Assembly: GCA_030549775.1 (NCBI GenBank)
Contig: CM060173.1
Coordinates: forward strand, 30,818,032 to 30,882,031
Length of the DNA stretch: 64,000 bases
DNA from: Tamarix chinensis
Taxonomy: Eukaryota > Streptophyta > Magnoliopsida > Caryophyllales > Tamaricaceae
Direction of reading: 5' to 3'
Every line of letters starts with the position of its first letter. Within the stretch, counting starts at the first letter, position 1. Made by a program: the position numbers and the translations under genes. Below, piece by piece: positions 47,429 to 58,740 of this stretch. The notes beneath the pieces are model-generated. The model searched no databases and had not been told where the DNA came from. It saw only the letters and a program-made list of their open reading frames with translations.

Positions 47429-48408
47429 CTATACAGTAGAAGCAGTCAAGTTAGCCACTTGTTTAGTCAAAGCATCTAACTGAGCTGAAAGAGTAGTGAC
47501 GACATCGACAGAATGGATGCCCGCACTCCTACTAGGTAATCTCTCAGCATGCCACTGATGACTATTAGCTGCCAACTCCTCAATAAAATTATAGGCATCT
47601 TCTGGAGTCTTATTCATGATTGTCCCACCTGCAGCTGCATCAAGCATGGAACGATTAGTAGAAAATAAATCGTTATAAAAAGTCTGAACCTGTAGCCAAA
47701 TAGGAGACCATGGTGAGGACATTTTCTCAGTAATTCTTTGAATCGTTCCCACACTTCATATAACGATTCTTGATCATACTACAAAAAAGTAGTAATATCA
47801 TTTCTCATCTTAGCTGTTTTTGATGGTGGAAAAAATTTAGCAAGAAATTGTCGAGCCATATGATCCCACGTAGTAATTGATCTCATTAGCAAAGAATGTA
47901 ACCAACTCTTAGCTTTATCCCTAAGAGATAAGGGGAAAAGCCTAAGCCTTATGGCATCATCAGAAACCCCATTCTGCCTAAAAGTATCACAAATCTCAAG
48001 GAAATTAGCAATATGAGCATTTGGGTCATTGTTTGGTAATCCTCCAAATTGAACTGCTGTTTGAATCATCTGAATAATGGCCGGTTTAATTTCAAAGTTG
48101 TGTGCCTGCACAGCTGGCCGTCTGATGCTGGAACCTGTACCATCTAGATTTGGGGTGGCATAGTCTTTAAGAGATCTACCCATTGGAGCTTGTACTTGTA
48201 CCTGAAGTGGTGCCTGTAAAAGAGCCGGATTGTGTTGTAAATTTGGATTGAGCACTTGTGAAGGATGCATGTCTTGTGGATTAAGAGGTTGTTGGTTCCC
48301 AGTGTTTTCCATGCCTTCAGCACGTCTATCCAATATATGCAACCTATGGAAGGTCCTCTCAATCTCTAGATCAAATGGCACTAACTCACCCCCACAAGAG
48401 CGGGTCAT
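47429..48408 (-). pseudogene. gag N-terminal and middle part, lineage 1
   Basis: The start MTRSCGGELVPFDLEIERTF at 48408 is a standard Athila-type Gag start and lies about 140 bp after the primer-binding site, so I take it as the real initiation codon. The capsid-like part follows: SIRRPAVQAHNFEIKPAIIQ, HIANFLEICDTFRQNGVSDD, LRLFPLSLRDKAKSWLHSLL and FLAKFFPPSKTAKMRNDITT. A TAG at 47779-47781 interrupts right after TTFL, where the sequence continues YDQES. A one-base shift near 47700 follows, then 47752-47429 with YNDLFSTNRSMLDAAAGGTI and QWHAERLPSRS, to another TAG at 47429-47431. Apart from these three lesions it is nearly intact. Confidence 0.85.
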
Positions 48409-48545
48409 GCACTAGAGATCCTGTGTAAAGTCAAAAAACCACTTGAACAAACTTTAAAAGAATTAGAAATAAAATAAAATAAATAGAAATACAAATGTCT
48501 AAAACAAAGAAAATTTCTCGAATCCTGAGGTCACTATTTGCCTAG

Positions 48546-48563
48546 TCCCCGGCAACAAAGCCA
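48546..48563 (-). promoter_or_regulatory. Primer-binding site, probably tRNA-Asp type
   Basis: TGGCTTTGTTGCCGGGGA begins six bases after the LTR end. It equals the reverse complement of the 3' end of plant tRNA-Asp as I recall it (TGGCGCCGTTGCCGGGGA) except for two or three positions. Athila-type elements use this primer. Confidence 0.7.
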
Positions 48564-48569
48564 AAAACT

Positions 48570-49978
48570 TGATGACTTATTACCGCAAGTGCACGGTGTT
48601 GAAGTAGCATGCAAAGTCGATCCCACAGAGACTAGGAAGTGAGTAATGAGATAGTGAAAAGATCTCCTATGTCTAGACTAACGATAGGGACAGATGATGT
48701 CTAACTCTAAATAAAAATAAAATATGCAAACTAAATCCAACTATACTATAAGAACAAGGGAAATTCAGTTATTCAATTAGATAAAATGCTAAGGTTTCGG
48801 TCAATCCCCTCAACCCTAATGTGATAGAATATTTACCCCAAATCCCAAATTAAAAGACTTTGTCATGAATGCCAACCAAAGTATGTATTGTAATGCTCTC
48901 TCAAGCCACGACACCCTATTGTCTATTAAGACTCATCTATCTCTAGTATGAATGCAAAAATAGGCAATGCATTATTATGTATCATATTCCCTTCTTTTTA
49001 GTTGTATAAGACAACCAACGTCTCTCAACTTTGTGGTTTGATTTCTAATCATGCTAATGGAGCCCACTCCGACTCATCTCTCGAATCTTGTTGGGTTTCT
49101 CTAAATAGTAATAGAAAAGTGATCAATTTTCTCTATTCTTTCAATTAAATTATTAGCAAAACACATATGACAATGAATTAGATTGGGCAGGGTTTAGATT
49201 CTCAACACATCTGGATCAAGGGATTTCCCTTCACCTCAGCATAGATCAATTAGCCAAACATGGCTTTCATTAAGCTCAACATCTTAAACATAGAGAATTG
49301 CATCAATTGAAAACAATGAATAAAATTCAAAGAAAAACAATACAATAGCCTCTTTATTCAAGATGAGAAATTCACTGTTCAATCTATCTGACTGGGAACA
49401 AGAAATTGAGATCAAAAGATGGAAGATTGTGGATGAATTGGAGGTGGGATTGGATTGGGTGATGCCAAATAAAAAACCCTAGATCTCTCTTTAGTGTTCT
49501 CAAAGCCTTCATCTTTTGATTCCATCTGTTTCTCCTCCAAAATGCATGAAAAATATGTTTATATAGACGTAACTATCCATCAACACGGCCGTTTCAATTC
49601 TTCAGCTTTGCGCATGTTTCGTATTCTAGCCATAACTTCTACGTTTCACTTTGGATTGAGCTTATTTTTGATGCGTTGGAAAGCTAAAAAAATATCTATA
49701 ACTTTAGTATTCAATATTTTTCCAAATTCATAACGCATCATGTTTTTATTTTTAATTCTTTATTCCTTTTTATACTTTGAGCACTTGCGTTTTCTTCTAT
49801 TTTGTTCCAGCTATTGCGTTTTAGCTCCTTTTGATCCCATATTCTTGAAATACCTACAAAATATGATCAAGAGAAGTAAAAAAAGAACAATTGGACTAAA
49901 TTATGAAAAAAATCATGATACAATCACATTAAATCTTCATGTTAAAGTCCATATGATTGACATAATTCATGCCTATCA
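48570..49978 (-). repeat. 5' LTR of the chimeric element (lineage 1)
   Basis: It is 1409 bp, starting TGATAGGCATGAATTATG at 49978 and ending TAATAAGTCATCA at 48570 on the minus strand, with a TATA box CTATATAAAC at 49557-49566. Near its end come the blocks CTCTGTGGGATCGACTTTGC and GTGCACTTGCGG, usual in Athila-type LTRs. No second copy is present in the window. The 5 bases after it on the plus strand, AGTCA, cannot be matched on the other side because the 3' LTR is missing. Confidence 0.82.
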
Positions 49979-50532
49979 AGTCATCACATATATATTTTAG
50001 TATTTTATACTATGTCTTGCTATGATTCCTTCTATGTGTTCTATGCGAGCTTTTCACGTTAGTTTTTTATAACGAGTTAATCAGTAACATCATACTAATG
50101 TGTTCCTTTTCATGACCCCTTGCTTATTTAATAGGAAGCAGTGATTTATAAGTTATCTTGTGAGATCAGCTTGATGGCTAGTATTATGGGTTGAAAGTTA
50201 GGATTATCCAATGTATTACCTAGTATCTTTTGATTACATGTTCTTAGACTTTTATGTCCTATATTTCCTTTCTTTGAAATTTATGTAACTGATGACTATT
50301 TATGTTTATCATAATGATATTCATCTACTTAGAAACTTCTATTCTAGTTCTTATAATTATGCTATTAAGTTAAGCAGAGTAATGTTTTAGCCTTAACACT
50401 TGGTATGAGAATGGTAGAAGAATCCAGACATGTACCAAGTATGGCTGTAATAACTTGTATTTTTACTATTTTAGCTTCATCAAATTAACTCTTTAAATAA
50501 AATTTTTAAGTTCTCAAAATGGGGGTGTTACA
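49979..50532 (+). other. LTR K, right part with 3' end
   Basis: AT-rich LTR sequence that resumes after the chimeric element. It contains TTTTAGCCTTAACACTTGG, the 46-nt hairpin at 50397-50440, and the end AAATGGGGGTGTTACA. There is no gene. Confidence 0.75.
50397..50440 (+). other. Conserved hairpin of LTR K
   Basis: ACTTGGTA pairs with TACCAAGT. The alpha copies have ACTTAGTA with TACTAAGT, so one A-T pair has become G-C on both sides: a compensated change. Confidence 0.75.
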
Positions 50533-50709
50533 ATGCTAGGCCAAGGGGCTTATACTAGGATCTTCATAAATATACACTCAATTTTAGGGTTTGTTGCACC
50601 TATATAACTAAAACCAATTCCAAGGGCCTTGCATTGGGATCTTCTACATCCATCACACTTGGGCTCCTAGGTTAAATAGCTCAATAATCATGATGACCTA
50701 AACCTTAAG
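50533..50709 (-). mobile_element. LTR J, second visible part
   Basis: Short stretch of J between K and L, starting with the K duplication ATGCT. It contains two GGCCAAGGGG/CCAAGGGCC-like blocks spaced about 80 bp apart (ACTAGGATCTTC and TTGGGATCTTCTAC follow them). No gene. Confidence 0.5.
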
Positions 50710-51153
50710 TGTAATATCCTAAGATTTTAGCTAACTTAATCCTAAGTAATTAATAGATTAACCTAATCCTAATATTTATTCTAGGTAATTTATATTTTAA
50801 CCTAACCTTAATTCCAAATTATTAATATTTAAACCTTACGTAATTTAGCTAATAACAAATTTAACCTAATCTTAACCAAAATCCCACACTTATCTCCTTA
50901 TTCCCTTTTCTTTCTCCTTTTCTTTTTTCTCTAATGAATTTTGTTTCTTCCTTTCCCTACCTTGTGTGTTTTCTTATTAACTGCTGCAACACACCACAGC
51001 CATGTAAACCATCATCTCCCACAAATCAATAGGATGTGTCTTTTGAATTTTTTTCCCAAAAACCATTCTCAATTGTGCACCTCCCCTTGCCATTTCGTCC
51101 TTGTGCACACCTTTCTCTTCTCTATTTTTCATCATGCACACCACCATACACAT

Positions 51154-51162
51154 GTATATATA
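51154..51162 (+). promoter_or_regulatory. TATA box of LTR L
   Basis: CATGTATATATACTTCCCC lies inside the C-rich promoter, about 445 bp from the LTR start. Confidence 0.6.
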
Positions 51163-53542
51163 CTTCCCCTAACCCTTGCCTCATTTAATGCCCAACTATC
51201 CCACTCCACTCTCTCCATTTCTATCAAGCAACCAACTAACACCACCTTCCTTCTTCCTCTACCTCAACATCATCCATGATCATCAACACCATGCACCATC
51301 ACCAACCACCAAGTACTACCATTGCTTTCGAAAATAAACCACCATCATCCATCGTCACCCAACCATTACCACCCCACACTGCCTCTTTTTCCTTCTTCTC
51401 CGTTATGCGTTATTCATTTTTTTTAGGTGCACAAATGTGCATCCTTGTATGCCTCATGCATGATTATACAACCCACACACGGTTTCATGCATAGTTATGC
51501 ACCCTCTTTTCTTCTTACTTGTGCGCTTTTCACACAACCATGCGCATCTCAAACACCCTTCCCACGCAAGTTTTATACTCTTGATCCTTACATGCACTAT
51601 ATGTTAGGCCTATACCCTTCCTTTGGCATAACCTTACTTCCCTCCTAGCACACCCCATGCTCCACCCTATAACCACCTTAGAACCACCATACTTCCACTC
51701 AACCTCAGCTTCCTGTTGGTTTCAGTTATTCCTATTTCCACCCTCCTTCACTTAACATTTCCCTTGATTCATATTCTTACGTTCTAATTGTGGATTTTTT
51801 TAGGTGACCTTCCAGGGATCTTCTGATGATCTCGGAGGAGGCAGTTTATGACAACGTGCTTAGAGAATGGTGTCCTTGTTGGTAAGGATGCATACCATTA
51901 TTAGGATTTGAATGTGCAACTTGTATTGTAGGTGATATCTTACTTACTAATGCTATAAAGATAATATTGATTTTGATGATGTTATGATATAATATCTTAA
52001 AAGGGAGGAAAATGTGGAAGTATACATTTGGGTATATTATTGGATACATGGTATTTATGTATGTAATTGGGGTTATATTTCTCATATAAATATCTGAGAT
52101 TAAAGTTTATTAATATTGGGACTTTTAAGGCCTTTAGGAAAATATGAGTATGTTAATTATTGTAAGGACATTATGGCCATTTGATAGTAATATGGAAAAC
52201 GATCATGGCCTGATGAGTTTTGAAGGTGTTATCCATTATTCCATAAGTAATGTAACTAAATGATGGATTGAGTAAAGTATAAGTTACCTAAAATGAAATT
52301 ATGAGGTTTACAGTAAGAAAAGGGGCATTTTAGTCAATTAGGGGTAAAAAAATGGATTGGCAATTTTAAAAGGGGGAATAGAATTTAAATGTGTTAAATT
52401 TGATAGACAAAATATTCAAGGAATTATGGACTTATTTCTTAAGGATGACCTTAATAATTATGTGGTTATGCTTAACGTGTTTTCAATTATATGTTATGCA
52501 TATCTATATGAGTCCCACATTGTGAACTTGATATGACCAACTATGAATAATATACTAATTATTTAAATTAAAATAATGTGAGTCGGGTCGAAGTGTTTTG
52601 TGTGTCTGTTGTGACTTAGGTGTATTTTTCCTTGAGAGGTGCAATAGTTTGTTCCACTGGATTCAAGAATAGCGGGCCCCTAAACTCAACGTGAATGGGA
52701 ATATGGTCCTGAGATAAGCAACTAATGGATAATATATTAATCATTTAAAGTGAAAGACTATGTGTTTTAGGACCGAGGTTTGTGCTTATTTCACCAAATG
52801 ATAATAATGGCTCAAGTGTATTTTGCTCTAAGATCTACTTTAGACAATTTCACTAGTTAAAGAATAGTGATCAAAAACATCTTTGAAATACCCCAAAATT
52901 TTAATTCTAGAAATTTTAGGTAAATAAGGATTTATTAGGAAAGTTAATACATAAATTATTTTATTAAAATATAGGGAGCTATTTAGGGGCAATCAAGGGA
53001 AAATTGATAAATAGGTTAATTAGGAAAAATTAGGGAGTAATGCTAATTTAAATGGGATTAAAAGAAAAATTATCCAAAATAGCCTAAATTAAGCTAAAAA
53101 GGAATTAATTATTATTTTATAAATATTAGTATTCTAAATAATCCAAAAATACCAAAATACCCAACCCACATATTTTTTCCTTTCTTTTTCTTTTCTTTTC
53201 TTTCTTTTTCTTCCTCTTTTTCCCCTTTCATCCCCCCCCCCTCGACCTAGGCCAGCCCGTCGCGCGCCGCCTTCTCCTTTCTTTTTTTTTCTTCCTTCCC
53301 GACCAGTCTGGTTCTTTTTTTTCTTTTTTTCTTTTTCTACCTGAGTCGCTCGGTCCCGACCTCTTCTTCTTCCCTAAGGTGTGGGCGGTGACCGAGGAGC
53401 TGCAACCCAACACTCCGCCGGCCACCATCGCTACCACCGTCCTTCCCTCCCTCTGTAATACCCCCAAAATTTACAAATTTTTTTTTTTAAAAAGCAATAC
53501 TCATAAATTAAAAATCGTAAATTCCTGGGGATATTACCGCCA

Positions 53543-53588
53543 CACTTAGTACCAGACCGGTTCACTCCTACCGTTCCGGTACTAAGTG
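53543..53588 (-). other. 46-nt conserved hairpin of LTR E
   Basis: CACTTAGTACC and GGTACTAAGTG form a perfect 11-bp stem around a 24-nt loop that contains AGACCGGTTCACTCC and CCGTTCC. Confidence 0.85.
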
Positions 53589-53945
53589 CTAAGGCTAAGA
53601 AGACACTTTTAATAACACCATAAAAATACAAATTTATAGGAACGGAAAGTAGAATACACGCAAGTCCTACATAGTTCGAAATACCAACTACTGTCTTTCC
53701 CGATAATACTAAACAATATTAGTAAAATTGTTCCAACAATTCAGACATAATAAAAGATAGCATGAGTCATAAATTAAAAGGAAAACGGCCACGTCTCTCT
53801 CTAGAAGTCGATCCAGCCCAGCTATCATTCTGTCCCTCCAGATGTCCCGTAGACATCAATAGCATCAAAGTAGGTGTCTCCTACCTGCAATAGGTCAGAC
53901 GGGCCTTCTGCTCGTGGGAATGAGCAGCACCCATGAAACGGGTGA

Positions 53946-53964
53946 TCAGTACGCTACGTACTGA
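53946..53964 (-). other. TCAGTACG hairpin of LTR E
   Basis: TCAGTACG and CGTACTGA form a perfect 8-bp stem with a 3-nt loop. Next to it are CACCCatgaaacGGGTG and CTCGTGGGAATGAGCAGC. The minus strand continues to an acceptor-like TATTGCAG|GTAGG near 53884. Confidence 0.8.
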
Positions 53965-54199
53965 GTAAGGTAACCGAATACTAAGGCCGGCATATAACAC
54001 AGTAATTCATGCAAGATAATGATCACATAAAATTTCAATCCGTACATATGATACATGAGAGCATAAAGTGAAGTCCATAGCTTATAATTAACAGTCCACA
54101 CATAAGGCCCAAAAAGGTCTGGATTAATCATTTAATCTTTCTTTTATCAACTGTAGATACACACCATGTTCTTTATCAAGTCCATACGAGTACGGGAAC

Positions 54200-54540
54200 C
54201 CCACTATTTTTGCCGGTGGATCGGTCTCCAGGGCACTTTGGCTCCTGGCCACTATTATAGCCGGTGGATCGGTCACTTAGGGTATACACCCTACCACTAT
54301 TATAGCTGGTGGATCGGTCTGGCCCCTTCTCGTACGGTGTTCCACTATAAGTAATTAATATCTTCTTATATATTATCAACATATATGGTTTGGTTTGTTG
54401 AGCTCGGGATCCCCCACTATTATAGCCGGTGGATCGGTCATTAGGGTAAAATACCCTACCACTATTAAGCCGGTGGATCGGTCTCCAGGCTACCGCAGTA
54501 CCTGGCCACTATTATGCCGGTGGATCGGTCTGGGCCCGTC
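54200..54540 (-). repeat. Two blocks of three hairpin modules, LTR E
   Basis: Modules CCACTATTATAGCCGGTGG plus ATCGGTC, with spacers AGGGTATACACCCT (54279-54292), AGGGTAAAATACCCT (54443-54457, 6-bp stem), CCAGG...CCTGG (54237-54247 region) and a second CCAGG...CCTGG pair at 54485-54506. Confidence 0.85.
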
Positions 54541-54689
54541 TCAACATCTTCCACTTTACGTGTTTAATGTCTTATGTATTTTATTCAGAGTATTCATTTC
54601 AAGCCGGGAACATCCAATACCAAATTCGAAAACAACAATAATACTAATTGAATGAATTCGAAATCCACGTAGATCCTCTTCCCATGCAT

Positions 54690-55180
54690 ACCCTAGATCC
54701 CATGCAACCCTAACTCCATGTAAACCCTAATTCCATGCACTCCATGTTTTCATGCAAACCCTAATTCATGCCTCACTTTAACTCCCCGTACACCCCATTC
54801 CCATGTAAACCCTAACGCACATGCAAACCCTAGGTTCACGTATACGTATTCTTATACAATCTGTATGAAACCCTAATCCTCATGCAAAACCCTAGATCCA
54901 CGTATACATACTTCCATGCAACTCAGATCCCCCTACAACATTAATTCCATGTAGGCATGTTTTCATGAAACCCTAATCCACATGCAAAACCCTAACTCCA
55001 CATTAATTCATGCAAACCCTAATATTATGTTATTCCATGCACACCTTCAACTCCTCTCTATTCCATGCAAACCCTAGTATCATTCCTTTTCGTGCAAACC
55101 CTAGCACCATGTCATCTCATGCAAACCCTAGTACCCTCCTCTTACATGCAAATCCTAATTCATATATCATTTCAGGTCAT
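54690..55180 (-). repeat. Minisatellite of LTR E (CATGCAAACCCTAATTCCATG type)
   Basis: About 18 diverged copies of a 22-30 bp unit built on ATGCAAACCCTA. The minus strand is G-rich, TAGGGTTTGCATG, the same core as the minisatellite of LTR B. Confidence 0.75.
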
Positions 55181-55346
55181 ACATTAATGACATAAGCATA
55201 CACATATTTTTCATGGCGCATGACATTCATAATAACATACTTCAACTTTGTAACCATATTACATGCATAATCAATAAGAACAGCGAACATAAAATACATA
55301 ACATATCATATTCATAACACATGCAAACACACAAATGGCCTTAGTA

Positions 55347-55395
55347 GACCCTTACCTAAAACGTCACCGGTCTTGGTGCACGCTCCTATTCCACT
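55347..55395 (-). promoter_or_regulatory. AG|GTAAG module of LTR E
   Basis: On the minus strand GGAGCGTGCACC (one stem base changed), then AAGACCGGTGACGTTTTAG|GTAAGG, with the GT at 55355-55354. Confidence 0.6.
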
Positions 55396-55604
55396 TGAGG
55401 GATTTGATTGGGTTCGCCTATTATATCATAACATATTATGGTTAGACCTTCCTATATAATTCTAACTTATTTCGAGGTTTGGTTTTTACTTAAAATACTA
55501 CTACTTAATAATTAACTATAGAAACTATTACAATTAATTTATTATTTTCATTCTAAAGGGTGGTGATACAAGGGTTTCTACCCTTCACCAAAATAGTAAT
55601 AATA

Positions 55605-55623
55605 GCAATAATAGTAATAATAG

Positions 55624-55679
<56 letters not shown>

Positions 55680-55680
55680 C
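55605..55680 (-). repeat. (TAA)n microsatellite of LTR E
   Basis: Runs of AATAAT with some TAG units, in the same place as the TTA tracts of the other alpha LTRs. Further short runs follow at 55845-55865, 55985-56025 and 56140-56170. Confidence 0.85.
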
Positions 55681-55988
55681 ATTATTAATAATACTCTTAT
55701 TAGTAGAATATTAATATTAATAATACCATAATTCTTAAAATTACAAGGTGGCTTTCAAAATCAATCCATTTAATAATAACACTATTCAAAAATGTAATAA
55801 TGATATTAATATTATATATACTTATAATATAAAGTTAATAAAGATAATAATAATAATAATAATATAATTAGAAATAATGTTAAAAATGTTAATAATAGTT
55901 GTAAAAAGCAAATGTGCGAGACTTAGTTAAAATTTTAGGTTTATAATCCGCCTGAAATAATTAAAATATTAAATAAATAATTACACTA

Positions 55989-56021
<33 letters not shown>

Positions 56022-58068
56022 ACATTAAACATGTAAAAATTTAATTAAATAAGTAAAGGCCGAGATGAATAATATATCTTACTCAATAATACTCCCAGAC
56101 CTGTCAACAAAATTTAGAAATTAGAATACAGTTGATATCAATAATAATAATTATTATAATAATAATAATTAAAGTTGAATTAACACTAAAATTTAGGCTA
56201 AAAATAGAATAATTATCAATAATTCAAAAACAAGTGTTTAAAATGTCTAGGGTTTCACCTTGAGTTGGAGGATGTAGGTGGAACCGGCGGTGGTTCCCGG
56301 AGGTGGCCGGAAAATGGATCTAAGAGGGTTAAAAATGAAGAAAAAGGGGTGAGAGGGGAGGAGAAAAATAAAATAATTTTATGGGTCGGTGGAGGAGCCT
56401 TAGAAGGAGTTATTGGTTGGCTTGGGAGGTGTTAGAAGCAGCGGATGTGGCGGTGGATGGTGTTTCAAGTCTCGGGGTGAAATTTTCTGGCGAGACCACT
56501 AGCTAACTTTGCACAATTATGGAGGCTTGTACAAGATGAATCGAAGGTCGTGGATCGTTTAGTTAATTAGAGGGTGTTGCAGGGAAGATATTGGGATGAA
56601 GCGAAGGCGTTGAAGTTAGCCAAAGATGGAGAAAGAGTCGTCTAAAGAGGCGGTGGCGCACGGGCAATGCTTAGGGTTTCGGGGAAAGAAAATCCCGAAC
56701 CTAGGCCATAAGAGAGGTATTTATAATGTTGGAGGTTAGTTCCGAGTTGGGGTAGTTATCAGGGGGTCGAAGCTGGTGAGAAACGTGATGGTTATGGTGT
56801 CGATCGGGCGGCAAATGTTTCAAATTTTGCCCGACCCTTCGCGAGAGAAATGGAGCAATTATGGAGAAGAAAATGGAGAGTGGAGCGTTTAAAATCAAAC
56901 TTTGCGTCAAGAGGGAGAGAATGAGCGGGAGAAAGGCCGGTCACGCCACGTGTGGCCGGCAGCACCATTTTCGGGGAAGGAAGGGAGCTGGCGGTTATGG
57001 CGTCGGGCGGGAGGAGGAAGAAGAAGATGGGGAAGGCTGGACCGGGCGGCTCGCGGGAGAGAAAAGAAAGAAAAAGGGAGGGAGGCCGGGCGGTTCGGCG
57101 CGAGGTGGGGGAGGGTTAAATAGAACGACGCGTTTCGATGAAAAAAAAAGATAATGAACGGCGTTCCGAGGCTGTCGCGCAACGGTAAAAACATGATGAT
57201 CAAACGCCGCATTTGAGTGTGATAAGGGAGTAAAACGCGGCGCAGCGAAGGAGGGGGAAGGTGACAACGCGCGGGCCGGGCCTCGCCGAAGAGAAAGGAA
57301 AGAAAAATAAATAATTGGGCCGCGCAACAGGCCCAATTCGGCGAAGAAGAAGAAAAAGAAAGCAAAGGAAAGAAAAAGGAAAAGAAAGAAAAGAAAAGGA
57401 AAAAGGGGAAAAGGAAAAGAGAAAAATTTTAGGTTGGGTCAAATTAAATAAATCTGAATATTTAGGATATTTAAAATTAATAATATTTAAATAAAATAAA
57501 TTTTAAATCCCTTTTAGGCTAAAATAGGCTTTTTAAAGGATTTTTCCAAAATTCCATTTTAATATAATAATCACTCAAATTTTATTTAATTTAATTATTT
57601 ATAAAATTAAAATTAATTTGAAATTATTTTATCTTTCTTAATTTGAATAAAATAAATTATTTAAATAAATTTCCAAATTTAAATCTTTAATTAGATAATA
57701 TGCCCAAATTTCCTTTACTTAACCTATTTATAAAAATTTCTTATTAAATTGCCCTAATAAATTTCCTTTTATTTTAATAAAATAATTTATTAAATTAAAA
57801 TTTTAAATACAACCTTATTTAAATATAATATTTAAAATTAGAAAAATATCGGGGCATTTCACCCTCTCCCATCGCTTTCTTTCACATTTTCGACCCCAAC
57901 CAACCTATTCCCCTCTCCCGAGCACCCTGCCCCTTTCCCTTTCCCTCTTCCCTCGACACTGCCACCCTTGCAATGGCAGAACCGCCTCGACTACGGCCAC
58001 TGGGCGGCATGCCTAGCATCTGCACCTCCATTGTCTTCTTCCCCTTGTCATTGCCCACCCAATTGACC

Positions 58069-58076
58069 TATAAATA
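58069..58076 (+). promoter_or_regulatory. TATA box of LTR M
   Basis: AATTGACCTATAAATACCCC, nearly identical to AATTGCCTATAAATACCCC in LTR B. Confidence 0.7.
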
Positions 58077-58599
58077 CCCCACATCCTGCCTTAATTTGAA
58101 TTTTGATTTCGAAAACTCAGAAATCACCCATTCTCATCGCCGCCCCTTTAGAAGAGCAACCCACAGCCACCGCCCATCACTGCCAGCCAAACCACCCCCA
58201 AAACTGCTCCTTGCACCACCCTCTACCTAACCAAACCCTCCTTGTCCCTTGATTTTCCCTACACGAGCCACCCCAGCCATGCAAAGTTGCCCTCCCAAAC
58301 AACCAACTTCAGCCCCTACCGCCCTTCATACCGCCGCTTGCCACCAATTCCGTCACCACCAACACCACCTCTACCCTCCAAAACAACACGGGGAGCCTCC
58401 TTTACCTCCCCACACCTCCCTTTCTTCCTATCTCCCCCTCCTCCTCCCTCATTTCTCCTCCTTTCACCATCTCAAATTTCCACAACTGCCGCTGCTGCCG
58501 CCGCCGATGCCACCACTGTCCTAGGTGGTTCTCTAACCTTCCCAACCCTTAAACCCACTTTATACAAATATTAGTTATTTAATAATATTAATGGTATTA

Positions 58600-58623
58600 T
58601 CTATAATAATAATAATAATAATA

Positions 58624-58667
<44 letters not shown>

Positions 58668-58681
58668 CATCGTTATCATTA

Positions 58682-58721
<40 letters not shown>

Positions 58722-58740
58722 CTTGCTAATATTGTTAATA
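58600..58740 (+). repeat. TTA microsatellite of LTR M
   Basis: Two runs of TTA/ATT of about 15 units each separated by CATCGTTATC. Looser repeats continue to about 59060. Open frames here are poly-Ile or poly-Leu and are not genes. Confidence 0.9.

Larger units (their letters stand above)
38252..49978 (-). mobile_element. Chimeric Athila-type Ty3/gypsy element, minus strand, 3' LTR missing
   Basis: Read on the minus strand: 5' LTR (49978-48570), primer-binding site, gag, protease and the first part of RT of lineage 1 (48408 to about 45205), then a direct switch to gag of lineage 2, its protease, RT, RNase H and integrase (about 45215-40010), a 3' non-coding region and a polypurine tract (38252-38290). 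No 3' LTR follows; the sequence returns at once to LTR K. The two gag copies differ at about a third of their residues, so they come from different families. All frames carry stops or shifts. Confidence 0.85.
35823..50532 (+). mobile_element. LTR K (beta group), plus strand, TSD ATGCT, with a chimeric gypsy insertion
   Basis: K's own sequence is 35823-38251 and 49979-50532, about 2.98 kb. It starts TGCAACACCCC and ends GGGGGTGTTACA; ATGCT stands at 35818-35822 and at 50533-50537. In order: AT-rich start, CT-rich block (36080-36170), (TA)n/TATA at 36384-36409, C-rich leader (36420-37020), an AGGTAAAAAG donor-like site near 37173, degenerate hairpin modules (38070-38220) and the 46-nt hairpin (50397-50440). 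The C-rich leader gives open frames of 77 to 100 codons with no domain. It is a solo LTR by structure. Confidence 0.85.
53454..57861 (-). mobile_element. Solo LTR E (alpha group), minus strand, TSD CCCTC
   Basis: E is 4408 bp, from TGTAATACCCCC to GGGGCATTTCA on the plus strand, with CCCTC at 53449-53453 and 57862-57866. It keeps all modules in reverse order: 46-nt hairpin (53543-53588, perfect stem), TCAGTACG hairpin (53946-53964), hairpin blocks (54200-54540), minisatellite (54690-55180), AG|GTAAG module (55347-55395), TAA microsatellites (55600-56200), TATA box (56718-56725) and CCG/CT-rich promoter (56840-57430 as G/A-rich on plus). Frames of up to 152 codons at 56900-57440 are composition effects. 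It sits in M in opposite orientation, about 200 bp upstream of M's TATA box. Confidence 0.9.

Noticed and set aside
54690..55180. Repeated AAACCCTA strings, like interstitial telomere repeats
   Set aside because: The spacing is 22-30 bp with ATGCA and CCATG between, so the unit is the LTR minisatellite. There is no run of consecutive TTTAGGG.
56860..57442. Cluster of frames of 70-152 codons on both strands
   Set aside because: CCG/CT-rich promoter block of LTR E, composition-driven, matching the same block in D and H1.
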